Assembly (NCBI RefSeq): GCF_900105755.1
Contig: NZ_FNTQ01000001.1
Coordinates: 7,936,001-8,000,000, forward strand
DNA from: Streptomyces sp. Ag109_O5-10
Lineage (GTDB): Bacteria > Actinomycetota > Actinomycetes > Streptomycetales > Streptomycetaceae
Length of the DNA: 64,000 nucleotides
Direction: 5' to 3'
The position numbers and the translations under genes are program-made. The stretch's first letter is position 1, and every line of letters starts with the position of its first letter. Of the stretch, positions 35,657-43,150 are shown piece by piece. Below the pieces are notes generated by a model. The model worked only from the letters and a program-made list of their open reading frames with translations, had not been told where the DNA came from and ran no database searches.

Positions 35657-36301
35657 GTGCACGTCCAGGAATGGCTCGACTCGGTGCCTGCGGTCGCCGT
35701 CTACGCCGTGGTGGCGCTGGTGATCGGCGTGGAGAGCCTGGGCATCCCGCTGCCGGGCGAGATCGTCCTGGTCTCCGCCGCGCTGCTCTCCTCCCAGCAC
35801 TCGGGGATCAACCCGTTCGTCCTCGGCGCCTGCGCGACCGCGGGCGCGGTGGTCGGCGACTCCATCGGCTACGCGATCGGCCGCAAGGGCGGCCGTCCGC
35901 TGCTGGCCTGGCTGGGGAAGAGGTTCCCGAGACACTTCAGCGAGGGCCACGTCGCCACGGCAGAGCGCTCCTTCGAGAAGTGGGGCATGTGGGCGGTCTT
36001 CTTCGGCCGCTTCATCGCCCTCCTGCGCATCTTCGCGGGCCCCCTGGCCGGCGTCCTCCACATGCCCTACTGGAAGTTCCTCACCGCCAACCTCCTCGGC
36101 GGCATCTGCTGGGCGGGCGGCACGACGGCGGTCGTCTACTACGTCGGCCTCGTCGCCGAGGACTGGCTGAAGCGGTTCTCGTACGCGGGCCTGGCGGCAG
36201 CGGTCCTCTTCGGCCTGGCATCGATGCTGGTCGTCCGCCGCAGGGCGAAGAAGCTCCAGGTGACGGAGAAGGAAGCCGAACCTGTGAGCGCCGGGGAGTA
36301 A
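35657..36301 (+). CDS. DedA-family membrane protein
   Basis: A 214-residue DedA protein. GTG 35657 follows GGGGAGGAT by about seven bases. The signature LPGEIVLVSAALLS, GAVVGDSIGYAIGRKGG and FFGRFIALLRIFAGPLAG carry the essential acidic and Arg residues of DedA transporters for undecaprenyl phosphate or phosphatidylethanolamine. It is divergent from the flippase-like gene. Second VTT-superfamily member in the window, after 5445-6209. Confidence 0.9.
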   Translation: MHVQEWLDSVPAVAVYAVVALVIGVESLGIPLPGEIVLVSAALLSSQHSGINPFVLGACATAGAVVGDSIGYAIGRKGGRPLLAWLGKRFPRHFSEGHVATAERSFEKWGMWAVFFGRFIALLRIFAGPLAGVLHMPYWKFLTANLLGGICWAGGTTAVVYYVGLVAEDWLKRFSYAGLAAAVLFGLASMLVVRRRAKKLQVTEKEAEPVSAGE

Positions 36302-36307
36302 ATGCTT

Positions 36308-36350
36308 TTGGGGGCGCGGGGAACTGCGCGAGAAGCCCCACGCGCCCGCA
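36308..36350 (+). repeat. Dispersed intergenic repeat, copy 4
   Basis: GGGCGCGGGG (36312-36321) and CCCCACGCGCCC (36336-36347) pair with a one-base bulge around AACTGCGCGAGAAG. It is a short copy of the dispersed element between the convergent DedA and carbonic-anhydrase genes, and the clearest example of its hairpin-forming nature. Confidence 0.65.
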
Positions 36351-36363
36351 CCCGCCCCACGAC

Positions 36364-36891
36364 CTACTCATGCACCCTGCGATGCGCCGCGGCCAACTCC
36401 GCGTAGAAGGTCCCGTTGAGGGTCACCCCCTCCCGCTCTTCACGGCTGAGCTCGCGCCGCACTCTGGCCGGCACCCCCGCCACCATCGACCCCGGCGGCA
36501 CCACCATCCCCTGCGGCACCAGAGCCTGCGCCGCGACGAGCGACCCCGCCCCGATCACGGCACCGTTCAGCACGGTCGCCCCCATCCCGATCAGGCAGTC
36601 GTCCCCGACGGTCGCCCCGTGCACCACCGCGTTGTGCCCGATGGACACCCGCTCCCCGACACGCACCGGAAACCCCGGGTCCGCGTGCAGGGTCGCATTG
36701 TCCTGGACGTTCGCCTGCGCCCCCACGGTGATCCTCTCCACGTCCCCCCGCACCACCGCCCCGTACCAGACACTCGCCCCGGCCTCCAACGTCACGTCCC
36801 CGATCACCGAGGCGGTCGGCGCCACGAACACGTCGGCCCCGACCTTCGGCTCGCGCCCCCCGATCCCCACGATCAGCGCCCGCTGCGTCAT
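36364..36891 (-). CDS. Gamma-carbonic anhydrase family protein
   Basis: A 175-residue left-handed beta-helix protein. Metal-binding histidines His69, His86 and His91 show the typical gamma-carbonic-anhydrase pattern (LHADPG, IGHNAVVHG). The proton-shuttle glutamates of Cam are not recognisable, as is usual in YrdA/PaaY-type relatives, so carbonic anhydrase activity is not assured. ATG 36891 (MTQRALIVGIGG) is used. It is divergent from another hexapeptide-repeat gene. Confidence 0.9.
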   Translation of the reverse strand: MTQRALIVGIGGREPKVGADVFVAPTASVIGDVTLEAGASVWYGAVVRGDVERITVGAQANVQDNATLHADPGFPVRVGERVSIGHNAVVHGATVGDDCLIGMGATVLNGAVIGAGSLVAAQALVPQGMVVPPGSMVAGVPARVRRELSREEREGVTLNGTFYAELAAAHRRVHE

Positions 36892-36985
36892 CACCGTCTC
36901 CCGTCGTCGATTCCCCGGCAACCTACGCCACCACCTGGGGCGAAGATCACAGCAGCCCACCCTCTCCAAGTCGGGGCCCGCTGAG

Positions 36986-36991
36986 TAGCGT
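36986..36991 (+). promoter_or_regulatory. -10 hexamer TAGCGT, leaderless-type
   Basis: TAGCGT ends six bases before the GTG at 36998, with no ribosome-binding site between. See the matching arrangements at 714, 39413, 45637, 47000, 56490 and 63325. Confidence 0.5.
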
Positions 36992-36997
36992 GACTGC

Positions 36998-37762
36998 GTG
37001 CCGAAGCCCAAGAACACGTTCTCGTCCTGGCGCCGCCACCTCGCCCAACGCGCAGTGCACGCGGCCTGGGCCTGGGTGCAGCGCACCGGATCCGTCACCG
37101 CCGACCATCCCGGCCGCTTCCGCTTCGGCGCCCTCGGCGAGGCCACCCGGCTCGCCTTCCCGCTCGGCACGGTCTTCGGCGAACCGTGGATCCACCTCGG
37201 CTCGCACTGCATCGTCGGCGAACAGGTCACGCTCACCGCGGGCCTGATGCCCGACCTCGACCTCGGCCCGGACCCGATCCTGCGCATCGGCGACGGTGTG
37301 GTCCTCGGCCGCGGCAGTCACGTCATCGCGGACACGACGGTCACCATCGGCAGCGACTGCTACTTCGGCCCGTACGTCTACGTCACCTCCACCAACCACT
37401 CCTACGACGACCCGCACGAGCCCATCGGCCGGCAGTGGCCCCGCATGGAGCCCGTGGAGATCGGCGCAGGCTGCTGGATCGGCACGGGCGCGGTGATCCT
37501 GCCGGGCGCGCGGATCGGCCGGAACGTGGTGGTGGCCGCCGGTGCGGTGGTCCGGGGTGTGGTGCCCGACCACGCCGTGGTGGCCGGTGCGCCCGCCCGG
37601 GTGGTGCGCCGCTGGACGCCCGAGACGGGCTGGCAGCCGCCGCTGCGCACGCCCCCGCCGGTGCCGATTCCGGCGGGCACCACCCCGGAGCAGCTGCGCG
37701 CGCTGGCGGAGCTGGACGAGGCGGACGTGGCACGGCTCGCCGAGCTGGAGCCCGAGGGCTGA
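36998..37762 (+). CDS. Hexapeptide-repeat acyltransferase
   Basis: A 254-residue left-handed beta-helix acyltransferase-like protein. Hexapeptide turns run from about residue 65 to 200 (CIVGEQVTLTAG, GDGVVLGRGSHVIADTTVTIG, CWIGTGAVILPGARIGRNVVV). STNHSYDDPHEPIG carries the conserved His loop of maltose/galactoside O-acetyltransferases. The acceptor is unknown. The message appears leaderless. Start is GTG 36998. Confidence 0.85.
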   Translation: MPKPKNTFSSWRRHLAQRAVHAAWAWVQRTGSVTADHPGRFRFGALGEATRLAFPLGTVFGEPWIHLGSHCIVGEQVTLTAGLMPDLDLGPDPILRIGDGVVLGRGSHVIADTTVTIGSDCYFGPYVYVTSTNHSYDDPHEPIGRQWPRMEPVEIGAGCWIGTGAVILPGARIGRNVVVAAGAVVRGVVPDHAVVAGAPARVVRRWTPETGWQPPLRTPPPVPIPAGTTPEQLRALAELDEADVARLAELEPEG

Positions 37763-37845
37763 GCCGGGCCGCGGCCGCCGCTTTCACCCGGGGCTGACTA
37801 CGTCCGGTGAGGTGTCGGACCGGGGGACCGGGGCACCGGCGAGGT

Positions 37846-38694
37846 ATGGATGCACGGGCATGGACACTGCGGGGACGCGGCGCTGCCGCTCGGGGGGCGC
37901 ACAGCCAGGCGCTGGCCGTGGCGGCACGGGCCGGGTTCGCCGCCCGCGGGCTGATCTACGTACTGGTGGGCGTGATCGCCCTGCGGATCGCGTTCGCGCA
38001 GGGCGGGGGCGGTGGACAGCAGGCCGATCGCGGCGGTGCCCTGGAGGAACTGGCCGGCCGGCCCTTCGGGGCGGCGCTGCTGGTGGTCCTGGCCGTGGCG
38101 CTCGCGGGCATGGCGCTGTGGCGCCTGTCGGAGGCGGTGTTCGGCGGAGCGGGACCCAAGGGCGCCGAGCCGTCCAAGCGCGCGGCCGCGGCGGGCCGGT
38201 GCGTCTTCTACGTCTTCGCCTGCTACTCGGTGCTGTCGTACGCGGCCGGGGACCGCGGCAGCGGCAGCGGCTCCTCGGACCGGCGGACGGAGGACGTCAC
38301 CGCCCTGGTGCTGGGCTGGCCGGGCGGTCAGTGGCTCGTGGGCGTGGCCGGGGCCGGTGTGGTGGCCGCCGGGCTGTGGATGGCCGTCCGGGCCGTCCGG
38401 CTGAAGTTCCGGGAGAACCTGCGGACCGCTGCCATGTCCTCGCGGGCCAGGCGGTTCACCGATGCCTTCGGGGTGACCGGGGGTACGGCACGCGGGGTCG
38501 TCTTCGCGGTCGCCGGGGTGTTCGCGGTCGTCGCGGCCGTCAGGCACCGGCCCGGCGAGGCCAAGGGCATGGACGACACCCTGCGCGCGTTCCGCGATCT
38601 GCCCGCCGGTCCGTGGCTGCTCGCCGCGATCGCGCTCGGTCTGGCGGCCTTCGGCGTCTTCTCGTGGTGCAGCGCACGCTGGCGCAGGATCTGA
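37846..38694 (+). CDS. DUF1206 multi-pass membrane protein
   Basis: A 282-residue membrane protein with three DUF1206 units, each of two hydrophobic helices: ARAGFAARGLIYVLVGVIALR, then RCVFYVFACYSVLSY, then GVVFAVAGVFAVVAAV. The G-R-G-x-(I/V)(Y/F) start of each unit is the family hallmark. Function is unknown. ATG 37846 (MDARAWTLRG) is used. It is followed by the XRE regulator gene on the same strand with its own promoter. Confidence 0.85.
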   Translation: MDARAWTLRGRGAAARGAHSQALAVAARAGFAARGLIYVLVGVIALRIAFAQGGGGGQQADRGGALEELAGRPFGAALLVVLAVALAGMALWRLSEAVFGGAGPKGAEPSKRAAAAGRCVFYVFACYSVLSYAAGDRGSGSGSSDRRTEDVTALVLGWPGGQWLVGVAGAGVVAAGLWMAVRAVRLKFRENLRTAAMSSRARRFTDAFGVTGGTARGVVFAVAGVFAVVAAVRHRPGEAKGMDDTLRAFRDLPAGPWLLAAIALGLAAFGVFSWCSARWRRI

Positions 38695-38761
38695 TGCCGG
38701 GAACGGCACGGCTTCGCAGTACAGTTCGGTGCACGGTCAGGTACACCCCGCCGTAGTACAT

Positions 38762-38789
38762 TTGACCGAACCCTGCACTCGAAAATAAT
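38762..38789 (+). promoter_or_regulatory. Candidate promoter of XRE-cupin gene
   Basis: TTGACC (38762-38767), a 16-base spacer and AATAAT (38784-38789). The transcription start would fall near 38796, leaving a 25-base leader with GGACGGAAC before GTG 38821, which favours that start over the ATG at 38788. Confidence 0.45.
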
Positions 38790-38820
38790 GGACCGCGATG
38801 CCCTCGACGATGGACGGAAC

Positions 38821-39393
38821 GTGTCGGACCTCGACCTGCTGACCCAGTCCCTGGCCCGCAACGTGAAGCACTGGCGGGCGGTGCGCGGCTTCACCCTGGA
38901 CGTGCTCGCGGCCCGGGCCGGGGTCAGCCGGGGCATGCTGATCCAGATCGAGCAGGCCCGCACCAACCCGAGCATCGGCACCGTCGTCAAGATCGGTGAC
39001 GCGCTCGGCGTCAGCATCACCACGCTGCTCGACTACGAGCAGGGCCCGAAGGTCCAGATCGTCCCCGTCGAGAAGGCCGTACGGCTGTGGCACACCGAGG
39101 CCGGCAGCTTCAACCGGCTGCTCGCCGGGACCGAGGCGCCCGGCCCGCTGGAGATGTGGGACTGGCGCCTGATGCCCGGCGAGAGCAGCCCGTCGGAGCC
39201 GCATCCCTCCGGCACGGTGGAGATCGTCCATGTCACCGCCGGTGAACTGACCCTCACCGTCGACGGGGTCGACTACCGCGTGCCGACCGGCGCCAGCGCC
39301 TCCTTCGAGGCCAACTCGGCCCATGTGTACGGCAACACCGGGGACGTGCCGATGGAGATGGTGATGACGGTCTCCGTGCCGCCCGTTCCCTGA
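38821..39393 (+). CDS. XRE-family regulator with C-terminal cupin
   Basis: A 190-residue regulator. Residues about 5-62 are a helix-turn-helix of the XRE type (LARNVKHWRAVRGFTLDVLAARAGVSRGML, read in two helices, then QIEQARTNPSIGTVVKIGDAL). Residues 105-185 are a cupin (PHPSGTVEIVHVTAGELTLT, HVYGNTG) that should bind a small ligand. Such regulators often control amino-acid or aldehyde metabolism. GTG 38821 is preferred from promoter position; ATG 38788 would add 11 residues. No obvious partner gene adjoins. Confidence 0.85.
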   Translation: MSDLDLLTQSLARNVKHWRAVRGFTLDVLAARAGVSRGMLIQIEQARTNPSIGTVVKIGDALGVSITTLLDYEQGPKVQIVPVEKAVRLWHTEAGSFNRLLAGTEAPGPLEMWDWRLMPGESSPSEPHPSGTVEIVHVTAGELTLTVDGVDYRVPTGASASFEANSAHVYGNTGDVPMEMVMTVSVPPVP

Positions 39394-39412
39394 GCCCGCC
39401 GGACCGGGCTGT

Positions 39413-39418
39413 TAGCGT
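39413..39418 (+). promoter_or_regulatory. -10 hexamer TAGCGT, leaderless-type
   Basis: TAGCGT ends six bases before the ATG at 39425; no Shine-Dalgarno sequence is present. Confidence 0.5.
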
Positions 39419-39424
39419 GCGGAC

Positions 39425-39979
39425 ATGCGCGCACCCATCGGAGACTTCGACACCGCCGTCCCCGCCCCGGACTGCCTCGACGAGCTGACCGCGCCGGTCG
39501 CCGAGGCCGTACGCCGCTGGACCGGTGCCGTCCCCGCCGACCGGATCGTCTACGTCGAGACCGACCCGCGGTGGGCGGACACCGCGGTCTTCGTCGAGCA
39601 CTACGGGCGCGATCTGCTCGGCGCGTCGGCCAACTGCGTGGTGGTGGCGGGCAGGCGCGGCGGCGAGACCACCCTGGCGGCCTGCCTGGTGCTGTCCACG
39701 ACCAAGGTGGACGTCAACGGCGTCGTGCGCCGCCGACTCGGCGCCCGCAAGGCCTCGTTCGCCTCGGTGGACACCGCGACCGGCGCGACCGGCATGGAGT
39801 ACGGCGGCATCACCCCGATCGGGCTCCCGCGCGACTGGCCCCTGTTGGTGGACCCGGCCGTGGTCGACCTGCCCTATGTCCTGGTCGGCAGCGGCCGGCG
39901 GCGCGGCAAACTGCTCGTCCCGGGCGAGGCGTTCGCCGAACTGCCGGGCGCGGTGGTGCTGGAGGGGCTGGGCGTCTGA
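39425..39979 (+). CDS. YbaK/EbsC-type aminoacyl-tRNA deacylase
   Basis: A 184-residue YbaK/ProX-fold protein that probably hydrolyses mischarged aminoacyl-tRNA in trans. VVAGRRGGETTLAACLVLSTTKVDVN holds the substrate pocket with its lysine, and RRRLGARKASFAS followed by TGMEYGGITPIGLP is the family's P-G-G-(V/I)-(S/T)-P-x-G loop. The message appears leaderless. Convergent with the CDF gene. Confidence 0.85.
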   Translation: MRAPIGDFDTAVPAPDCLDELTAPVAEAVRRWTGAVPADRIVYVETDPRWADTAVFVEHYGRDLLGASANCVVVAGRRGGETTLAACLVLSTTKVDVNGVVRRRLGARKASFASVDTATGATGMEYGGITPIGLPRDWPLLVDPAVVDLPYVLVGSGRRRGKLLVPGEAFAELPGAVVLEGLGV

Positions 39980-40002
39980 GCGGTTCGGCAGAGCGGCGCT
40001 GG

Positions 40003-40080
40003 GGCCCCGGGCGCAGGCTGGGGGAGGAACCGCGCGACCACCCACGACGGTGCCGCAGCCGGACGGCGGCGGCACGTCCG
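40003..40080 (+). repeat. Dispersed intergenic repeat, copy 5
   Basis: Contains GGAACCGCGCGACCACCC then ACGACGG and a GCCGCAGCCGGACGGCGG tail, a diverged copy of the 1187 element, again between convergent genes. Confidence 0.55.
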
Positions 40081-40090
40081 GCGGGAGCGC

Positions 40091-41392
40091 TCAGGACACG
40101 GTGTGCGCGTGATGCGCCAGCGCCAGATGCGGGTCCGCCTGGCCCGGCGCCGGTGCCGGATCCGCGTGCACCAGGGCCGCCGTCAGTCGCGGTACGGCGT
40201 GCAGCAGCGCGTGTTCCGCCGCGACGGCGACGGCATGCGCCTGCCGTACCGTCGCCTCGCCGTCGACCACGACCGCCACTTCGGCGCGCAGCCGGTGCCC
40301 GATCCACCGCAACCGCAGCTCACCCACGGCCCGTACCCCCGGCACCTCGCGCAGCGCCCGCTCGGCCCGGTCGGTCAACTCCGGGTCCACCGCGTCCATC
40401 ACCCGCCGGAACACCTCGCGCGCCGCGTCCCGCAGCACCAGCGCGATCGCCGCGGTGATCGCCAACCCCACCAGCGGATCCGCGAGTTGCCAGCCGAGGG
40501 CGGCGCCGCCGGCCCCCAGCAGCACGGCAAGCGAGGTGAACCCGTCGGTTCGGGCGTGCAGTCCGTCGGCCACCAGTGCGGCCGACCCGATCTCCCGGCC
40601 CACCCTGATCCGGTACCGGGCCACCCATTCGTTCCCCGCGAACCCGACGAGGGCGGCCACCGCGACGGCCGTCAGGTGCGTGACCGGACGCGGATCCAGC
40701 AGCCGTTCGACGGCCGTCCACGCGGCGAAGACGGCCGACGCGGTGATCGTCAGCACGATCGCGATCCCCGCGAGGTCCTCGGCCCGACCGTAGCCGTAGG
40801 TGAAGCGGCGGTTCGCGGCGCGGCGCCCGATGACGAAGGCGATGCCCAGCGGTACGGCGGTCAGCGCGTCAGCCGCGTTGTGCACCGTGTCCCCGAGCAG
40901 GGCGACGGAGCCGGACAGGACCACGACGACCGCCTGTACGAGCGCGGTCGTGCCGAGCACGGCCAGCGAGAGCCAGAGCGCGCGCATGCCCCGTGCCGAG
41001 GACTCCAGCGCGGGGTCGAGCTTGTCGGCCGTCTCGTGCGAGTGCGGTTTCAGGAGATGGACGAGGCGGTGCCGCAGGCGTGCCGAAGGGGGGTGGGAGT
41101 GCGAGTGGCCGTCCTGGTGGTCGTGGCCGTGTCGCCGGTCGTGGTCGTGGCCGTGTCGCCGGTCGTGGTCGTGGCCGTGTCGCCGGTCGTGGTCGTGGCC
41201 GTGGTGGCTGTCGTGGCCGGGGTCGCCGTGCCGGTGGCGGTCATGGGGGCGGTCGTCCACGTGTGCGTGCTCGTGGCGGTCGCGGTCGTCCGTGGGCACG
41301 TGCTCATGGGGATGACGGTCACCTGCGTGTGCGTGCTCGTGGGGATGACGGTCACCCGCGTGTGCGTGTTCGTGATGGTGCCGGTCGCTCAT
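40091..41392 (-). CDS. Cation diffusion facilitator with His-rich N-terminus
   Basis: A 433-residue CDF metal/proton antiporter. The first 110 residues are a His/Asp cytoplasmic tail of repeated HEHAHAGDRHP and HGHDHDRR units that should bind Zn, Co or Ni. Six TM helices follow; TM2 has HNAADAL (metal site with SGSVALLGDTVHNAAD) and TM5 has HARTDGFTS. The C-terminal dimer domain follows (ELRLRWIGHRLRAEVAVVV). ATG 41392 is preceded by GGGGAG. It is divergent from an ArsR-type regulator with metal-site histidines, a standard metal-efflux module. Confidence 0.92.
   Translation of the reverse strand: MSDRHHHEHAHAGDRHPHEHAHAGDRHPHEHVPTDDRDRHEHAHVDDRPHDRHRHGDPGHDSHHGHDHDRRHGHDHDRRHGHDHDRRHGHDHQDGHSHSHPPSARLRHRLVHLLKPHSHETADKLDPALESSARGMRALWLSLAVLGTTALVQAVVVVLSGSVALLGDTVHNAADALTAVPLGIAFVIGRRAANRRFTYGYGRAEDLAGIAIVLTITASAVFAAWTAVERLLDPRPVTHLTAVAVAALVGFAGNEWVARYRIRVGREIGSAALVADGLHARTDGFTSLAVLLGAGGAALGWQLADPLVGLAITAAIALVLRDAAREVFRRVMDAVDPELTDRAERALREVPGVRAVGELRLRWIGHRLRAEVAVVVDGEATVRQAHAVAVAAEHALLHAVPRLTAALVHADPAPAPGQADPHLALAHHAHTVS
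41120..41203 (-). repeat. 24-bp tandem repeat in CDF His-rich tail (3.5 copies)
   Basis: Three identical 24-base units (41120-41143, 41144-41167, 41168-41191) plus a half unit, encoding HGHDHDRR repeats. A second tandem, two copies of about 33 bases encoding HEHAHAGDRHP, lies at about 41298-41370. Both keep frame and could change the length of the metal-binding tail. Confidence 0.9.
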
Positions 41393-41455
41393 GCGGCTCC
41401 CCTCTCCGGTGCGCGGGACGTGGACACGGGGCGCCCACGACGCCATTATGTGCGT

Positions 41456-41821
41456 ATGAGCGCACGCTTGCACCTATCACCTGCGCATCATGCGCATCCG
41501 CGCACCCCGGGCGAGGAACAGTTCGCGCTCGCCGCCGAACTCCTCGCCCTGCTCGGCGACCGCACCCGGCTCACGCTGCTGCACGCCCTGACCGAGCGGG
41601 AGGCCGACGTCAGCACGCTCACGGAGGTGTGCGGCGCCGCGCGGCCCGCCGTCAGCCAGCATCTGGCCCGGCTGCGGCTCGCGGGTCTGGTGGGCACGCG
41701 CAAGGAGGGGCGGCGGGTGGTGTACTCGCTGCGCCACGGTCACCTGCGGACGCTCGTCGAGGAGGCGCTGAAGGTGGCGGACCACCGGCTGACCGAGACC
41801 ACTGCCGAGGCGGACGGCTGA
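41456..41821 (+). CDS. ArsR/SmtB-family metal-sensing repressor
   Basis: A 121-residue ArsR winged-helix regulator. The recognition helix is ARPAVSQHLARLRLAGLV and the wing GTRKEGRRVVYSL. His94, His96 and His110 in helix 5 (RHGHLRTLVEEALKVADH) match the alpha-5 zinc site of SmtB/CzrA, while Cys59 alone does not make the alpha-3 As/Cd site. The N-terminus is also His-rich (AHHAHP). It should release the divergent CDF promoter on binding Zn or Co. Confidence 0.9.
   Translation: MSARLHLSPAHHAHPRTPGEEQFALAAELLALLGDRTRLTLLHALTEREADVSTLTEVCGAARPAVSQHLARLRLAGLVGTRKEGRRVVYSLRHGHLRTLVEEALKVADHRLTETTAEADG
41482..41496. promoter_or_regulatory. Palindrome in ArsR 5' coding region
   Basis: TGCGCATCATGCGCA is a perfect inverted repeat (7-base arms, one-base centre). 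It lies 26 bases inside the arsR frame, where it encodes His-rich residues, and beside an imperfect GTGCGT-N4-GCGCAC at 41450-41465 spanning the start codon. Either could be the repressor operator; the coding constraint is an alternative explanation. Confidence 0.35.
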
Positions 41822-41851
41822 GCATCGGCCGGAGGCCGTCGGCAGGCGCTC

Positions 41852-43075
41852 TCAGAAGGCGGCGGCCGCACCGACGTACTGCTCGGCGAAGGCCGTCGCC
41901 GCCGCGCGTGAGGTGAACAGCCTGCGCAGCCGGGCCAGGCTGGTGCCCGCGAGGAACGGGTCGCCGGAGGCCGTGCCGTGGTAGATGCCGGACAGGAACC
42001 GGGAGAACTCCTGGTAGTCCCAGACCCGGCGCAGGCAGGCATGGGAGTAGCCCTCCAGACCGGTGCCGTCGTCCTTCGTGACCCGCGCGGCGAGCGCGTC
42101 GCCCAGCAGGAAGGCGTCGTGCAGGGCGAGGTTCATGCCCTTGGCGGCGATCGGCGCGGTCAGGTGCCCGGCGTCACCGGCCAGGAAGAGGCGGCCGCAC
42201 ACCAGCGGCTCGACCACGTAGTCGTGCATGTCCAGCAGACGCCTCTCGATCAGCCGCCCCTCGGTGAGCGGCGGCGCCCCGGCCGCGCCGAGCCGCTCGC
42301 GCAGCTCGTCCCAGACCCGGTCGTGCGACCAGTCCTGCGGGTCGTCGCCCGGCGAACACTGCAGGTAGTAGCGGGTGACCTCGGGGCTGCGCGCCATGTG
42401 CCCGGCGAAACCGTTCGGATGGACGCCGAACACCACGCAGTCCGAGGACGGCGGCGCCTCGGCGAGCAGCGCCAGCCAGGCGACGCCGTGGTCCTGCCGG
42501 GCGACGCGCACCCGCCCCTGCGGTATCGCGTCCCGGGTCACCCCGCGCGCGCCGTCGCAGCCCGCCACGAAATCGCAGCGCAGGACCTGCCGTTCGCCGG
42601 TCGCGGGGTCGAGGTAGGTCACGGCGGGCCGGTCCGTCTCCAGGTCGTGCAGCGCGACGTCCCGCACCCCGAACCTGATGTCCCCGCCGCGCACGTCGGC
42701 GTACTCCCGGACCAGGTCCGTCACCAGCAACGGCTGCGGGTAGACGTAGTGGTGATGATTCGTCAGTTCGGTGTAGTCGAACCGGAACCGGTCGCCGCCG
42801 AAGCGGAACTCGCACTCGCTGTGCATCTGCGCGCGGGCCGCCAGGCCGTCGCCCAGGCCGCGTTGCCGGAGCCCGCGGACCGCCCACTCCTCGATGACCC
42901 CGGCTCGCGGCCGGGTCTCGATGAACTGTCTGCTCTCGGTCTCCAGGACCACGCAGTCGACGTCGGCGGCCCGCAGGATGTTCCCGACGGTCAGCCCGGC
43001 GGGCCCGGCGCCCACGACGACGACCGTACGGCGTTCCTCGGCGGGGGAGTTGTGGTGGGGGGAGGGGTGAGTCAC
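41852..43075 (-). CDS. pobA: 4-hydroxybenzoate 3-monooxygenase (PobA-type)
   Basis: A 407-residue FAD-dependent aromatic hydroxylase converting 4-hydroxybenzoate to protocatechuate with NADPH and oxygen. The FAD dinucleotide motif is VVVGAGPAGLTVGNIL, then RPRAGVIEEW (RAGV flavin loop), DFVAGCDGARGVTRDAIP (DG motif) and GRLFLAGDAGHLTAP (GD motif). Tyr400 in AEQYVG corresponds to the active-site Tyr385 of Pseudomonas PobA. GTG 43075 (VTHPSPHHN) is used; the ribosome-binding site is weak. No protocatechuate-cleaving genes are in the window. Confidence 0.88.
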   Translation of the reverse strand: MTHPSPHHNSPAEERRTVVVVGAGPAGLTVGNILRAADVDCVVLETESRQFIETRPRAGVIEEWAVRGLRQRGLGDGLAARAQMHSECEFRFGGDRFRFDYTELTNHHHYVYPQPLLVTDLVREYADVRGGDIRFGVRDVALHDLETDRPAVTYLDPATGERQVLRCDFVAGCDGARGVTRDAIPQGRVRVARQDHGVAWLALLAEAPPSSDCVVFGVHPNGFAGHMARSPEVTRYYLQCSPGDDPQDWSHDRVWDELRERLGAAGAPPLTEGRLIERRLLDMHDYVVEPLVCGRLFLAGDAGHLTAPIAAKGMNLALHDAFLLGDALAARVTKDDGTGLEGYSHACLRRVWDYQEFSRFLSGIYHGTASGDPFLAGTSLARLRRLFTSRAAATAFAEQYVGAAAAF

Positions 43076-43150
43076 CCCCGCATTATGACGGTGTCCCGTC
43101 AGCCACGGCAGTGCCACCGTGGCTGACGGGACGCGGGTGAGGAGGAGGGG

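Noticed and set aside
40993..41430. Plus-strand hydrophobic frame (VVVAVSPVVV...) that looks like a membrane protein
   Set aside because: It is the complement of the His/Asp repeat of the CDF tail; the minus-strand frame has a ribosome-binding site and full CDF homology.
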